A stretch of 64,000 nucleotides of DNA from Mesoflavibacter sp037029465 (GCF_037029465.1 NZ_JAYMEM010000003.1:186001-250000); one strand, 5' to 3'; shown: positions 34,154 to 43,498, counted from the stretch's first letter. The notes: a model not told the origin generated them from the sequence alone. Made by a program: numbers and translations.

Positions 34154-35347
34154 TTAAGCTAATACTTCTTGTACTTTATCTGCTGCTTCTTGAAACTCTG
34201 TAGCACTTAAAACGTCTAATCCTGAGTTGTCAATTAATTCTTTTGCGATATCTGCATTAGTACCTTGTAATCTTACAATAATTGGTACTTGTATTGCATC
34301 TCCCATATTCTTGTAAGCATCTACAACACCTTGTGCTACACGGTCACAACGTACAATACCTCCAAAAATATTAATTAAAATAGCTTTTACGTTTGGATCT
34401 TTTAAAATAATTCTAAAAGCAGCTTCTACACGAGCAGCATCTGCAGTACCACCAACATCTAAGAAGTTAGCTGGCTCACCACCTGCTTGCTTAATTAAAT
34501 CCATTGTCGCCATTGCTAAACCAGCACCATTAACCATACATCCTACGTTTCCGTCAAGATCTACATAGTTTAATCCTAATTCTCCAGCTTCAACTTCAAT
34601 TGGGCTTTCTTCACGTAAGTCACGTAATTCTGCTAAATCTTTATGTCTATATAATGCGTTAGCGTCTAAAGTTACTTTAGCATCTACTGCCATAATTTTA
34701 TCATCACTTGTTTTTAATACTGGATTAATTTCAAATAATGAAGCATCAGACTTATCATAAGCTGTATATAATGCTGTAACAAATTTTGTCATTTCTTTAA
34801 AAGCAGTACCGCTTAAACCTAAGTTAAAAGCTACACGACGTGCTTGGAATGGTAAAATTCCTGTTGAAGGATCTATTTCTTCAGTAAAGATTAAATGAGG
34901 AGTTTTTTCTGCTACTTCTTCAATATCCATTCCTCCTTCTGTAGAGTACATAATCATGTTACGACCATTACCTCTATTTAAAAGTACAGACATATAAAAC
35001 TCGTTTGGTTCAGAATCTCCTGGATAGTAAACATCTTCTGCTACTAATACTTGGTGAACACGCTTACCTTCGGCAGAAGTTTGAGGCGTTACAAGGTCCA
35101 TTCCGATAATTTGACCTGCTATTTCTTTAACTTCGTCTAGGTTTTTAGCAAGTTTAACTCCGCCACCTTTACCACGTCCACCAGCGTGAACCTGAGCTTT
35201 AATAACGTGCCAACCTGTACCAGTCTCTTCTGTTAATTGTTTAGCTTTTGCAACTGCTTCGTCTGCTGTTTGGGCTACTAATCCACGTTGGATGCGTACA
35301 CCAAAACTGCTTAATAATTCTTTTCCTTGATATTCGTGTAAATTCAT
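34154..35347 (-). CDS. sucC: Succinate-CoA ligase, beta subunit (ADP-forming)
   Basis: The ATP-grasp beta subunit of succinyl-CoA synthetase, which makes succinate and a nucleoside triphosphate in the TCA cycle. The 397 residues are full length. The N-terminus MNLHEYQGKELLSSFGV is characteristic. VIKAQVHAGGRGKGGGVKLA binds nucleotide, SLFEINPVLKT contributes metal ligands, and GLAMATMDLIKQAGGEPANF with INIFGGIVRCDRVA lies in the ligase C-domain. sucD is not adjacent, so the alpha subunit must be elsewhere. A TATTTTTG element lies at 35375-35382. Confidence 0.96.
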   Translation of the reverse strand: MNLHEYQGKELLSSFGVRIQRGLVAQTADEAVAKAKQLTEETGTGWHVIKAQVHAGGRGKGGGVKLAKNLDEVKEIAGQIIGMDLVTPQTSAEGKRVHQVLVAEDVYYPGDSEPNEFYMSVLLNRGNGRNMIMYSTEGGMDIEEVAEKTPHLIFTEEIDPSTGILPFQARRVAFNLGLSGTAFKEMTKFVTALYTAYDKSDASLFEINPVLKTSDDKIMAVDAKVTLDANALYRHKDLAELRDLREESPIEVEAGELGLNYVDLDGNVGCMVNGAGLAMATMDLIKQAGGEPANFLDVGGTADAARVEAAFRIILKDPNVKAILINIFGGIVRCDRVAQGVVDAYKNMGDAIQVPIIVRLQGTNADIAKELIDNSGLDVLSATEFQEAADKVQEVLA

Positions 35348-35374
35348 CTTGTTTAGAGTAAAATTTTAGTTCAA

Positions 35375-35382
35375 CAAAAATA
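35375..35382 (-). promoter_or_regulatory. -7 promoter element (TATTTTTG) of sucC
   Basis: The minus strand reads TATTTTTG, 27 bases before the sucC ATG at 35347. Confidence 0.55.
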
Positions 35383-35527
35383 ATTAATCACATTTACTTA
35401 CCCTAATATTTAATAATGAAAAAAGTAATTTCTTTTAATCTAAAATTCAACACTTGTTAAATAATTAACAAATTGTATCAAATTTGTAATAAAATAAAGT
35501 ATTCCTTTTTATATTCTTCTAAAAAAA

Positions 35528-35535
35528 TACCTTTG
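35528..35535 (+). promoter_or_regulatory. -7 promoter element (TACCTTTG) of lysA
   Basis: TACCTTTG lies 15 bases before ATG 35551. Confidence 0.6.
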
Positions 35536-35550
35536 AAAAAAAATTGATGT

Positions 35551-36759
35551 ATGGAAAATAGTCAACTTCTTCAAATTGCAAAGGACTTTGGTAGTCCTGT
35601 TTACGTTTATGATGCTGAAAAAATTAGCAGTCAATATAACAGATTAACTTCGGCATTTAGTAAAGTAAAAAACTTAAAAATTAACTATGCTGTTAAGGCT
35701 TTATCTAATATTTCAGTTTTAAAATTAATGCATAAGTTAGGCTCTGGTATTGACACTGTTTCTATACAAGAAGTGCAGCTTGGGCTAAAAGCTGGTTTTA
35801 AACCAGAACAAATTATTTTCACACCGAATGGTGTGTCTTTAGAAGAAATTGAAACTGCAGCAAAACTTGGTGTGCAAATTAACATTGACAACCTTTCTAT
35901 ATTAGAACAGTTTGGCACAAAACATCCAAAAACACCAGTTTGCATAAGAATAAATCCACATGTTATGGCTGGTGGAAACACCAATATTTCTGTTGGTCAT
36001 ATTGACAGTAAGTTTGGAATTTCTATACATCAAATTCCACACATACTCCGTATAGTAGAAAACACTAAAATGAACATTGATGGTATACACATGCATACCG
36101 GTAGTGATATTTTAGATATTGATGTGTTTTTATATGCTAGTGAAATTTTATTTGATACCGCTAAACACTTTAAAAATCTTGAATTTATCGATTTTGGTTC
36201 TGGCTTTAAAGTTCCATACAAAGAAGGAGATATTGAGACCAATATTGAAGAATTAGGCGAAAAACTATCTAAAAGATTTAATGAGTTTTGTAAAAACTAT
36301 GGTAAACAACTTACTTTAGCTTTTGAACCTGGTAAATTTTTAGTAAGTCAAGCTGGTCAATTTTTAGTAAAAGTTAACGCTGTAAAACAAACAACATCAA
36401 CCGTTTTTGCACAGGTAGATAGTGGTTTTAACCATTTAATAAGACCCATGTTATATGGTGCACAACATGAAATTAGAAATATTTCTAACCTTGGTGGACG
36501 CGAACGTTTTTATAGCGTTGTTGGCTATATATGCGAGACTGACACCTTTGCAAACAACCGAAGAATTACAGAAATTAATGAAGATGATATTTTAGCTTTT
36601 AGTAATGCTGGTGCATATTGCTACAGTATGTCAAGTAATTACAACTCCAGATACAGACCTGCAGAAGTTTTAGTTTACAACGGAGAAGCACACCTTATTA
36701 GAAAACGTGAAACTTTTGATGACATCTTAAATAATCAAGTGGAAATTAAAATTGAATAG
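35551..36759 (+). CDS. lysA: Diaminopimelate decarboxylase
   Basis: The PLP-dependent enzyme that decarboxylates meso-diaminopimelate to lysine, the last step of the pathway to which dapD belongs. The 402-residue protein has the alanine-racemase-like barrel with the PLP lysine in INYAVKALSN (Lys49). It continues with IHMHTGSDI, the glycine-rich phosphate loop FIDFGSGFKVPY, FEPGKFLVSQ, and the C-terminal barrel motif CETDTF. AYCYSMSSNYNSRYRPAEVL is the substrate-binding end. It is monocistronic, with its own -7 element. Confidence 0.93.
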   Translation: MENSQLLQIAKDFGSPVYVYDAEKISSQYNRLTSAFSKVKNLKINYAVKALSNISVLKLMHKLGSGIDTVSIQEVQLGLKAGFKPEQIIFTPNGVSLEEIETAAKLGVQINIDNLSILEQFGTKHPKTPVCIRINPHVMAGGNTNISVGHIDSKFGISIHQIPHILRIVENTKMNIDGIHMHTGSDILDIDVFLYASEILFDTAKHFKNLEFIDFGSGFKVPYKEGDIETNIEELGEKLSKRFNEFCKNYGKQLTLAFEPGKFLVSQAGQFLVKVNAVKQTTSTVFAQVDSGFNHLIRPMLYGAQHEIRNISNLGGRERFYSVVGYICETDTFANNRRITEINEDDILAFSNAGAYCYSMSSNYNSRYRPAEVLVYNGEAHLIRKRETFDDILNNQVEIKIE

Positions 36760-36847
36760 GTAATCATTTTTATTTTAAAATTTCAAAATAAATAACTATT
36801 TTAGTAGAACCCTTAAAAATTAACCTACTGAACAATAGCTATTTAAA

Positions 36848-37957
36848 TTGAAAAACCGTTTAATTCATCCAGAATCCAACAATTTACACAAAGATATATT
36901 CTCATTTATCCAACAGGCAGCAACCATTGGTACATGGGAATATAATCTAGAAGAAAACATCCTTATTTGGAGTGAAGTTACCAAACAAATACATGAAGTG
37001 GATGATGACTTTATTCCTAAATTAGAAAATGCAATAGAGTTTTATACAGAAGAAGACAGCAGGAAGAGAATTACTAATGCTGTTAATGACGCTATTATTG
37101 ACAATGAAAATTATGACCTTGAGTTAGAAATAACCACTAAAAAAGGTAACAAAAAATGGGTAAGAGCTATAGGTTATCCTTTATTTATAGAAGACAAATG
37201 TGTAAAAGTCTATGGGTTATTTCAAGATATAACACCATCTAAAAGTCTGGAAGTAAATATAAAGTCTCTTTTAAAAATTACTACAAACCAAAATAAGCGA
37301 TTATTAAATTTTGCTCATATAGTATCTCACAACTTAAGATCTCACTCAGGTAATTTTAGTCTGCTTTTAAGTTTAATGCAAGACGAGCATCCTGAAGTAG
37401 CCAAAAATGACTATTTCCCGATGTTACTAAAAGCATCAGATAAGTTAAACGAAACCATTCATAATTTAAATGAAGTCGCGCAAACCGATATTCATTTAAA
37501 AGAAAACTTTGTCGAGATTAATGTTTTTGAAGAAGTAAATAATGCGATAAGTAGTCTTTCAGGAAAAATAAAAGCTTCAAATACAAAAATCACGAATAAA
37601 ATTGATAAAAGTGTCAATATAAAAGTAATTCCTGCTTATTTTGAAAGTATCTTTTTTAACCTAATTTCAAATTCAATTAAATATAAAAAAGAGCATAAAG
37701 ATCCTGAAATATCAATTACATCTGCGGTTAAAGATGATTTTCTAGTTATAAAATTTAAAGATAAAGGTAGAGGTATCGATCTTAAATTAAATAAAAACAA
37801 GATTTTTGGAATGTATAAAACATTTCATAACCACAAAGACTCTAGAGGCTTAGGATTGTTTTTAACAAAAAATCAAATTGAAGCTATGCAAGGTAAAATT
37901 CATGTAAAAAGTAAAGTAGACCTTGGGACCACTTTTTCTATATATTTTAAGCTATGA
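36848..37957 (+). CDS. PAS-domain sensor histidine kinase (TTG start)
   Basis: A soluble histidine kinase of 369 residues with no membrane segment. A PAS fold occupies about residues 15-130 (GTWEYNLEENILIWSEVTKQ, and KKWVRAIGYPLFIEDKCVKV). The H-box is LNFAHIVSHNLRSHSGNF (His near 162). An ATPase domain follows, with FFNLISNSIKYKKEH (N-box), FKDKGRGIDLKLNKN (G1) and SRGLGLFLTKNQIE (G2). No ATG precedes the PAS domain and a TAG lies ten bases upstream, so TTG at 36848 is the initiator. Its TGA overlaps the ATG of the response-regulator gene, so the two are translationally coupled and probably form a pair. Confidence 0.88.
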   Translation: MKNRLIHPESNNLHKDIFSFIQQAATIGTWEYNLEENILIWSEVTKQIHEVDDDFIPKLENAIEFYTEEDSRKRITNAVNDAIIDNENYDLELEITTKKGNKKWVRAIGYPLFIEDKCVKVYGLFQDITPSKSLEVNIKSLLKITTNQNKRLLNFAHIVSHNLRSHSGNFSLLLSLMQDEHPEVAKNDYFPMLLKASDKLNETIHNLNEVAQTDIHLKENFVEINVFEEVNNAISSLSGKIKASNTKITNKIDKSVNIKVIPAYFESIFFNLISNSIKYKKEHKDPEISITSAVKDDFLVIKFKDKGRGIDLKLNKNKIFGMYKTFHNHKDSRGLGLFLTKNQIEAMQGKIHVKSKVDLGTTFSIYFKL

Positions 37958-38352
37958 AAAAAATAAAACTAACTTACCTGATAGATGATGATGAAATCTA
38001 TATTTTCACCACAAAAAAACTAATCAATAAAATTGATTTTTGCGAAGAAGTTGCTGTTTTTCAAAACGGAAAAGAAGCTATAGAGGCTATAAAATTTACA
38101 TTAAGAAATAAGAATGAATTACCAGACGTTATTCTTTTAGATTTAAACATGCCAATTATGGATGGTTGGCAATTTTTAGACGAATTTATTAGAATTAAAA
38201 GCGAAAAACAAATCAAGATTTACATAGTTAGCTCTTCTGTTGACCCAAGTGATATAGAGCGTGCCAACACCTATAATATGGTTAGCAATTATATTATCAA
38301 ACCTATCTCTAGAGAAAAATTACACGAAATAACCGAAGAAGTTTTTGCTTAA
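37954..38352 (+). CDS. Single-domain response regulator (CheY-like receiver)
   Basis: A 132-residue receiver domain with no output domain. The acidic pocket is YLIDDDEIYIF, the phosphoacceptor Asp lies in ILLDLNMPIMDGW, the conserved Ser in IYIVSSSVDP, and the Lys in NYIIKPISREKL. It overlaps the upstream kinase gene (ATGA). Like CheY or a phosphorelay intermediate, it must act by protein contact. It ends next to the convergent VOC gene. Confidence 0.9.
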   Translation: MKKIKLTYLIDDDEIYIFTTKKLINKIDFCEEVAVFQNGKEAIEAIKFTLRNKNELPDVILLDLNMPIMDGWQFLDEFIRIKSEKQIKIYIVSSSVDPSDIERANTYNMVSNYIIKPISREKLHEITEEVFA

Positions 38353-38730
38353 TTATCCATTATTTTGATAAAATACTAAACCATTTTTATCAACATCATA
38401 AAAAGCAAACTCTTTTGTTCCCCAATCTGTGTTTCTAACTTTAGTGTCTTTATTAAAAACGTTTTTAAAGTTATATTCTTGAAATAGAATTTCTACATTT
38501 TCGGTAACAATTCTTAACATTGGTCGGTCTACATCAATATCCCATTCTTTTGCATCGTGCCATTGTAAATGAATTTCGATATCATCACATCTAATTCCTG
38601 CGTAAGTTGGTTGTTTACTATCATTAGCAAATGCAATAGTAAAACCCAATTTATTAACATAAAACTTTAATGATTCTAAAACATTTTTAACCGGTAAAAC
38701 AGGATGAATTTGATGAAGTTTGGCTTGCAT
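38353..38730 (-). CDS. VOC superfamily (glyoxalase/bleomycin resistance-like) protein
   Basis: A 125-residue single-unit member of the vicinal oxygen chelate fold. HQIHPVLPVKNVLESLKFYV is the opening strand and helix, DDIEIHLQWHDAKEWD supplies a likely metal ligand Glu/His, and EFAFYDVDKNGLVFYQN is the terminal strand pair with the usual D-x-x-G-N-x-(I/V/L) pattern. The substrate is unknown. The stop abuts the preceding gene with no gap; the start is 4 bases downstream of the neighbouring stop (38735), so it may be co-transcribed with the next two minus-strand genes. Confidence 0.78.
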   Translation of the reverse strand: MQAKLHQIHPVLPVKNVLESLKFYVNKLGFTIAFANDSKQPTYAGIRCDDIEIHLQWHDAKEWDIDVDRPMLRIVTENVEILFQEYNFKNVFNKDTKVRNTDWGTKEFAFYDVDKNGLVFYQNNG

Positions 38731-38734
38731 TATT

Positions 38735-38944
38735 TTATTTTTTTATTTTTTGACCTGTACCTATTAGAAAATATAATACAGACCCAAAAACATTTAAAAA
38801 TAAGACAACTAAAACCCATATTAATTTATCATTTGACCCTTTAAAATTACTTCTAAGAACATCAATTAAAGCAATTATTGGTAGAAGTAAACCAAATAAT
38901 ATTATTAATATTTGCCAAGGTCCTATCATTCCTAATGTTATCAT
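38735..38944 (-). CDS. Small membrane protein with PLDc_N-like (phospholipase D nuclease N-terminal) domain
   Basis: A 69-residue protein with two hydrophobic helices, PWQILIILFGLLLPIIALID and LIWVLVVLFLNVFGSVLYFL. They are separated by a short polar loop with RSNFKGSNDK, and a basic end (GTGQKIKK) follows. The pattern fits the small PLDc_N-type membrane domain found alone in many bacteria. It lies between the M28 peptidase (11 bases upstream of its start) and the VOC gene. Function is unknown. Confidence 0.7.
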   Translation of the reverse strand: MITLGMIGPWQILIILFGLLLPIIALIDVLRSNFKGSNDKLIWVLVVLFLNVFGSVLYFLIGTGQKIKK

Positions 38945-38955
38945 TCTTCTATATT

Positions 38956-40356
38956 TTAATCTTTAAACTCTTTAACTTCTGGTATGTTGTCTATTCCATA
39001 TTTATCAAACAGGTAAATAAGACTAGTCATGGTTGCTGCACCTAACTCTAACTCACGTTTATTAACTGCATCAAACGTATCGTTGGCTGCGTGGTGATGA
39101 TCAAAATAACGCTGAGAATCTGGTCTTAATCCTGCTAAAACATTACTCGTAGTTTTTAATGGTCCTACGTCTGCTCCACTTCCTCCTTTTTCAAAATAGT
39201 GAATTAAATAAGGCTTAAATAATGGTTTCCAGCTTAATACTTTTTCAAAATTTGCATCACTGCAATCAAAACTAAATCCACGAGGTGTAAATCCGCCAGC
39301 ATCACTTTCTAAAGCAAAAACATGTGTTTCGTTATTTGCTTTTGCTTCTTCTGCGTATTTTTTTCCGCCACGTAATCCGTTTTCTTCATTCATAAACAAC
39401 ACAACTCTAATACTGTGTTTTGGTTTAATACCGCTTTCTTTTAATAATCTTAAAACATCCATAGATTGTACTACTCCTGCGCCGTCATCATGTGATCCGT
39501 CTCCTAAATCCCAAGAATCTAAATGTCCACCAACAATCATATATTGACTAGGAAATTCTGTTCCTGTAATTTCTCCAATAACATTGTAAGATAAAACATC
39601 TTCAAATTGCTGACAGTTTTGCTTAAAATAAAACTTTAGATTACTGTCTTTTTTTAAGGCTTCCGAAAGTTTATCGGCATCATTTGTACTAATTGCTGCA
39701 GATGGAATGTGTTGATTATTTGGTAAATCTCCGTAAGACATACTTCCGGTATGTGGTAAATCGTCTTGACGTAAATTCATAGATCGTACAATTACTCCGA
39801 CTGCTCCGTATTTTATAGCTTCCATTGCACCAGCATAACGTTGGTTTACACAACCTCCATAAGCCATAAAGGTTTGTATTAAATCGGCTTGCATCGGTCT
39901 GTTGTAAAAAACTATTTTTCCTTTTATTTTTTCTTCTCCAAGTGCTGCTAACTCTTCAAAATTATGGACTTCAATAACATTAGCTGTTAATCCATTTTTT
40001 GGCGTTGCTATAGATCCTCCAAGTGCACAAATATTAACATTAGTAGTTGTTGAATTAGTAATAAAATGCGCCACTTCTTTTTCTCCTCTAACCCATTTTG
40101 GTACCATTACTGGTTGTAGCCAAACTTTATCTAAACCTAGTTTTTCTAATTCAGATTTTGTGTATTGTACTGCTTTTTCTGCATTTTCTGAACCTGATAA
40201 CCTACCGCCTATTTTATTTGATAAGTGGTCTAACCATTGATAACTTTTACCATTGGTTAAAGATTGTGTATAAATGGTTTTTAATACATCTTGATCTGTT
40301 TGCGCATTGACTTTTGTAAATAGTAGTAGTGCTAAGATTATTGTAAGCTGTTTCAT
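38956..40356 (-). CDS. M28 family metallopeptidase (secreted aminopeptidase-like)
   Basis: An exported zinc peptidase of 466 residues. The signal peptide is QLTIILALLLFTKVNAQ. A PA insert domain region around residues 130-250 (IKGKIVFYNRPMQ, GAVGVIVRSMNLR) precedes the M28 metal centre. That centre comprises GGHLDSWDLGDGSHDDGAG (His and bridging Asp), FMNEENGLRGG (catalytic Glu and ligand), and ESDAGGFTPRGF, with a final His in the region YFDHHHAANDTFD. The family includes plasma glutamate carboxypeptidase-like enzymes. Amino-acid or dipeptide release in the periplasm is inferred. The GC-rich repeat at 40361 lies directly upstream. Confidence 0.9.
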   Translation of the reverse strand: MKQLTIILALLLFTKVNAQTDQDVLKTIYTQSLTNGKSYQWLDHLSNKIGGRLSGSENAEKAVQYTKSELEKLGLDKVWLQPVMVPKWVRGEKEVAHFITNSTTTNVNICALGGSIATPKNGLTANVIEVHNFEELAALGEEKIKGKIVFYNRPMQADLIQTFMAYGGCVNQRYAGAMEAIKYGAVGVIVRSMNLRQDDLPHTGSMSYGDLPNNQHIPSAAISTNDADKLSEALKKDSNLKFYFKQNCQQFEDVLSYNVIGEITGTEFPSQYMIVGGHLDSWDLGDGSHDDGAGVVQSMDVLRLLKESGIKPKHSIRVVLFMNEENGLRGGKKYAEEAKANNETHVFALESDAGGFTPRGFSFDCSDANFEKVLSWKPLFKPYLIHYFEKGGSGADVGPLKTTSNVLAGLRPDSQRYFDHHHAANDTFDAVNKRELELGAATMTSLIYLFDKYGIDNIPEVKEFKD

Positions 40357-40360
40357 GATT

Positions 40361-40446
40361 GTTGCGTTAGCGATTGAACGGTTTGTTTGAGCGCCTCGTA
40401 GAGCGCGAGTAGTGAAAGCGCGACCCTTGTGGTAACGCCCAAAAAA
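40361..40446. repeat. GC-rich structured intergenic element (REP-like)
   Basis: About 85 bases far richer in GC than the surrounding DNA fill the gap between the PPK2 stop and the M28 start. The ends pair (GCGTTA near 40364, TAACGC near 40433). An internal hairpin GCGCCTC/GAGCGC sits near 40391-40406, and the motif GTGAAAGCGCGACCC follows. This looks like a dispersed repeat of flavobacterial genomes. Only one copy is in the window, so the repeat status rests on general knowledge and is not shown here. Confidence 0.5.
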
Positions 40447-40448
40447 GA

Positions 40449-41327
40449 CTACTCGTTATTTAATTGTTCTCTGTAAAGATGCAGATTAGCTTTGGTTTTT
40501 TCGTCTAATTCTGGCTCTTCTATGTCTGTGTATTCTTTTAATGTGTCGTACAAAATAGAGGCTACGATTAATCGCGCAGTTGGCTTATCATCTGCCGGAA
40601 TGTTGTACCAAGGTGCTTTATTTGTGCTGGTGCGGTTTATGGCATCTTCGTAACAAGTCATATAATTATCCCAAAGTTTGCGCTCTTTTAAGTCGCCAGC
40701 AGAAAATTTCCAGTTTTTACGCTTTAGGTCTAGACGTCTTATTAATCTATTTTTTTGCTCTTCTTTTGATAGATTTAAAAAGAATTTAAAAATGATGGTT
40801 CCGTTTTCGGCTAAGTGATTTTCGAAATTTTTAATTTGCTCAAAGCGTTGATGCCAAAAGGCGTCATCTACATCTTCTACACTATTTACAAACGGTAACT
40901 TTTCATTTAAAATATATTCTGGATGTACGCGTGTTACTAAGACATTTTCATAATGTGTACGATTGTGAACACCAAATTTACCACGAGCTGGCAAATGCAA
41001 ATAATGACGCCAAAGGTAGTCGTGTTTTAACTCTAAATCGGTTGGTACTTTAAAGCTCATGACCTCTACACCACGCGCATTAAAATCTTTAAAAACTTCA
41101 CGTATTAAACTATCTTTACCTGCTGTATCCATACCTTGTAAGCAAACTAAAACCGAGTACTTTCTGTGTGCGTACATGGTATCTTGAAGTTCGCCTAATT
41201 GGCGTCTTACTTTTTTTAATGCTTTTTCGGTTTCCTTTTTATCTGCGTCTAAATCTACTTTGCTTGGTAAATCGGTTATTTGAACTTTTTGTGTGATTTT
41301 ATGATTGGCTATATCTATAGATTTCAT
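40449..41327 (-). CDS. PPK2 family polyphosphate kinase/phosphotransferase
   Basis: A cytoplasmic kinase that uses inorganic polyphosphate to phosphorylate nucleotides. The 292-residue protein carries the P-loop LQGMDTAGKD (residues 63-72) after a helical N-terminus. It also has SFKVPTDLELKHDYLWRHY, GVHNRTHYENVLVTRVHPEY (the lid), and FKFFLNLSKEEQKNRLIRRL, all core PPK2 motifs. A frame extension to TTG 41378 is rejected in favour of ATG 41327, because the extension reads through the intergenic region next to the divergent gene. The direction (AMP, ADP or GDP substrate) cannot be decided by eye. Confidence 0.92.
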   Translation of the reverse strand: MKSIDIANHKITQKVQITDLPSKVDLDADKKETEKALKKVRRQLGELQDTMYAHRKYSVLVCLQGMDTAGKDSLIREVFKDFNARGVEVMSFKVPTDLELKHDYLWRHYLHLPARGKFGVHNRTHYENVLVTRVHPEYILNEKLPFVNSVEDVDDAFWHQRFEQIKNFENHLAENGTIIFKFFLNLSKEEQKNRLIRRLDLKRKNWKFSAGDLKERKLWDNYMTCYEDAINRTSTNKAPWYNIPADDKPTARLIVASILYDTLKEYTDIEEPELDEKTKANLHLYREQLNNE

Positions 41328-41391
41328 CTTAAATTTAAGTTTGGATAATAAATATACAGAAGATTTTGTAGTTTGCAATTAAAAACCGTCA

Positions 41392-42603
41392 ATGATACAA
41401 CGCTTTTTTTGTTTTGTAGTTTTAGCCTTAATTACTCAACTAGGTGTAAGTCAAACTAAGGACAGCATATTTTTTAGTAAAGAAAATATTAATAAGCCTA
41501 ACCTACTCTCTACACATAGTTTTGGTGTGTTTTTTATGAGATTGCAAGGTCATTTTGAAATGAATGCTCCCAAAAAAACATCTTTTAATATTAGTGTTGA
41601 AAGTGGAAATGTTTGGAGTCCGCCTTTAAAAATATACATTCCAAAAAACGAAGCAGATCGTGAAATAATTAGAGAATACGATTGGGATTTTGCTCATACT
41701 GCTTTTGATGAAAACACCATAGAAAAAGACTCTTTTAACATCTCTAATGACGGTGTAATTAAAGGTTTTAAAGCTAACTTAAACTTTAGATTAGCTAGAA
41801 AACATGAGTTACAAATTGGATTTAGAACTTATCTTCTAACAAAAGGAAAAACACCTTTTTCAATACTTACGGGTGATAAGTTTATTGAGAACTTTCATAA
41901 AGATATTGCTGGTGGTGATGACCCATTTGACAGAAAAGTATTTGGATTAAACCAAGCCAATATCAATTATACTGACAGAAACGGTAATAATATGAATATT
42001 AATGCTGGAGATTTTTTTGCAACTGGCATAGAAACTAGTTACTATTACTATCCTGATAGCTTTAAATCTAAAAACAAAACGCTTGCTTTTAATGTTGGCG
42101 CACATTTGGGCACAAACCTTTCTAAATACAATCAATCTATTGATTTTGGACTATCTACAAACGGAGTAAAAACCTTTAAGATTAACGATAAAAGCTTAAT
42201 AAATATAGGGTTAAACTTAGGTTTCTTAAGAAAAGGACTGATAGATTTTAATAGCTCTAACCTTGAATTTGGCACCAATAATTTTATAGCTAATCTAGAA
42301 AACGCAGTTGAATACAGTTTTAAAACTAGCAAAAACTTTGTGCATTCTTTTGGTGCAAACTTTTACCTTCAAACTAGTCTTAATAAAAAAGATGAATTTG
42401 AATACATTATACCCATACGCCATCCAGACGCTTTTAAATCTTGGGGACAAGGTGCATTAAACCTCTATAAAAACAATAATTACTGGAGTTTTATTTATTC
42501 ATTCTCAAGAAAAACAACAACATACATTTACTTGCAACAAGATTTAACTTTAAATAATAATCCTGACCTACAAACTGGTGTTGGATATAAGTTTAATATC
42601 TGA
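41392..42603 (+). CDS. Predicted outer-membrane beta-barrel protein, uncharacterised
   Basis: A 403-residue exported protein I do not recognise as a named family. An N-terminal signal is present (QRFFCFVVLALITQLGVSQ). The rest is rich in alternating hydrophobic strands: LNFRLARKHELQIGFRTYLL, TLAFNVGAHLGTNLSKYN, INIGLNLGFLRKGLIDFNS. It closes with LQTGVGYKFNI, the aromatic-ended strand typical of outer-membrane barrels. It is divergent from PPK2. A transport or structural envelope role is only inferred. Confidence 0.6.
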   Translation: MIQRFFCFVVLALITQLGVSQTKDSIFFSKENINKPNLLSTHSFGVFFMRLQGHFEMNAPKKTSFNISVESGNVWSPPLKIYIPKNEADREIIREYDWDFAHTAFDENTIEKDSFNISNDGVIKGFKANLNFRLARKHELQIGFRTYLLTKGKTPFSILTGDKFIENFHKDIAGGDDPFDRKVFGLNQANINYTDRNGNNMNINAGDFFATGIETSYYYYPDSFKSKNKTLAFNVGAHLGTNLSKYNQSIDFGLSTNGVKTFKINDKSLINIGLNLGFLRKGLIDFNSSNLEFGTNNFIANLENAVEYSFKTSKNFVHSFGANFYLQTSLNKKDEFEYIIPIRHPDAFKSWGQGALNLYKNNNYWSFIYSFSRKTTTYIYLQQDLTLNNNPDLQTGVGYKFNI

Positions 42604-42730
42604 TTCATTTTGTTAATTTGGAAAGTAAAAACTTACAATTTTTTACGTTTTATCGATAAGTCACTCATTTTTAACGATTAAAAGTGATTTTTTTATATTT
42701 TGGTGTACCTACTTATTAAAACCCAAACCT

Positions 42731-43459
42731 ATGAAAAAACTTTACTTTACTTTTTTATTTACGTTATGTATTGCCTTTGGCTTTTCTAAAAACAACACCG
42801 ACGACATTATTACCGAACTAGGAAAAGTGAGACATCATGTAGATGCAGGTGAAGCTTCCTTTAATCTAGAAGATTTAAAATATCATTCTAAAAAAGCTTT
42901 ACTAGCTATCAAAACCGTAAAAGTAACTTTAGACATTGAAAAATGTAAAAAAACCTTTGAGGTCTCTGTAAAAATTTCTGATTTATTAGATTCTGCCTTA
43001 ATTTCTGAAGAGTTAGTTGAAGGTCAGCGTTATTTAAATACTTCAAAGTCTTTAATCACTAAAGCTTTTTATGAGTTTGAAATTTGTTCTAGTATAGATC
43101 ATGCAGATCTAGCTTTAAATAATTTAGAGCAACAACAAACCCAACTAAAACAACAACAGTTAGAGTTAGAACGTCAAGCTGCACAAATTAAAAAACAGCT
43201 TGAAGAACAAAAACAAAAAGAGATTAACCTAAAAAAAGAAGCTTATATAAACAGTAATGAAAAGGCATTACAAAAAACTATCAATGCTTATAATGAAACT
43301 TTAAAAGCTTGTGGTTGTAATCAATCTATTACTAGTATAAACACAAATAATTTAGCTTCTAACAATAATTCTATTGAACAAATCAAAGCCTTTTATATTG
43401 AAAAAATGCTAAGTATTAGTCAGGTTTATCAATCTAAATTAAGCGCTTGTAAAAATTAG
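42731..43459 (+). CDS. Exported protein with central coiled coil, uncharacterised
   Basis: A 242-residue exported protein with signal KKLYFTFLFTLCIAFGFS. The N-terminal part contains helices around two Cys residues (IEKCKKTFEV, FEICSSIDHADL). The centre is a strong Gln/Lys/Glu coiled coil (TQLKQQQLELERQAAQIKKQ, near residues 138-170). The end has CGCNQS and a helix. I see no catalytic motif. It has no clear TAnnTTTG element upstream (TATTTTGG near 42695 is off by one base) and ends in a strong terminator. Confidence 0.65.
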   Translation: MKKLYFTFLFTLCIAFGFSKNNTDDIITELGKVRHHVDAGEASFNLEDLKYHSKKALLAIKTVKVTLDIEKCKKTFEVSVKISDLLDSALISEELVEGQRYLNTSKSLITKAFYEFEICSSIDHADLALNNLEQQQTQLKQQQLELERQAAQIKKQLEEQKQKEINLKKEAYINSNEKALQKTINAYNETLKACGCNQSITSINTNNLASNNNSIEQIKAFYIEKMLSISQVYQSKLSACKN

Positions 43460-43467
43460 TCTCAAAA

Positions 43468-43496
43468 AAAATCCTCAATAATTATTGAGGATTTTT
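43468..43496. terminator. Bidirectional terminator (22-bp perfect palindrome)
   Basis: ATCCTCAATAA joined directly to TTATTGAGGAT (43471-43492) is a perfect palindrome, with A- and T-tracts outside, between convergent stops at 43459 and 43499. Confidence 0.88.
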
Positions 43497-43498
43497 TA

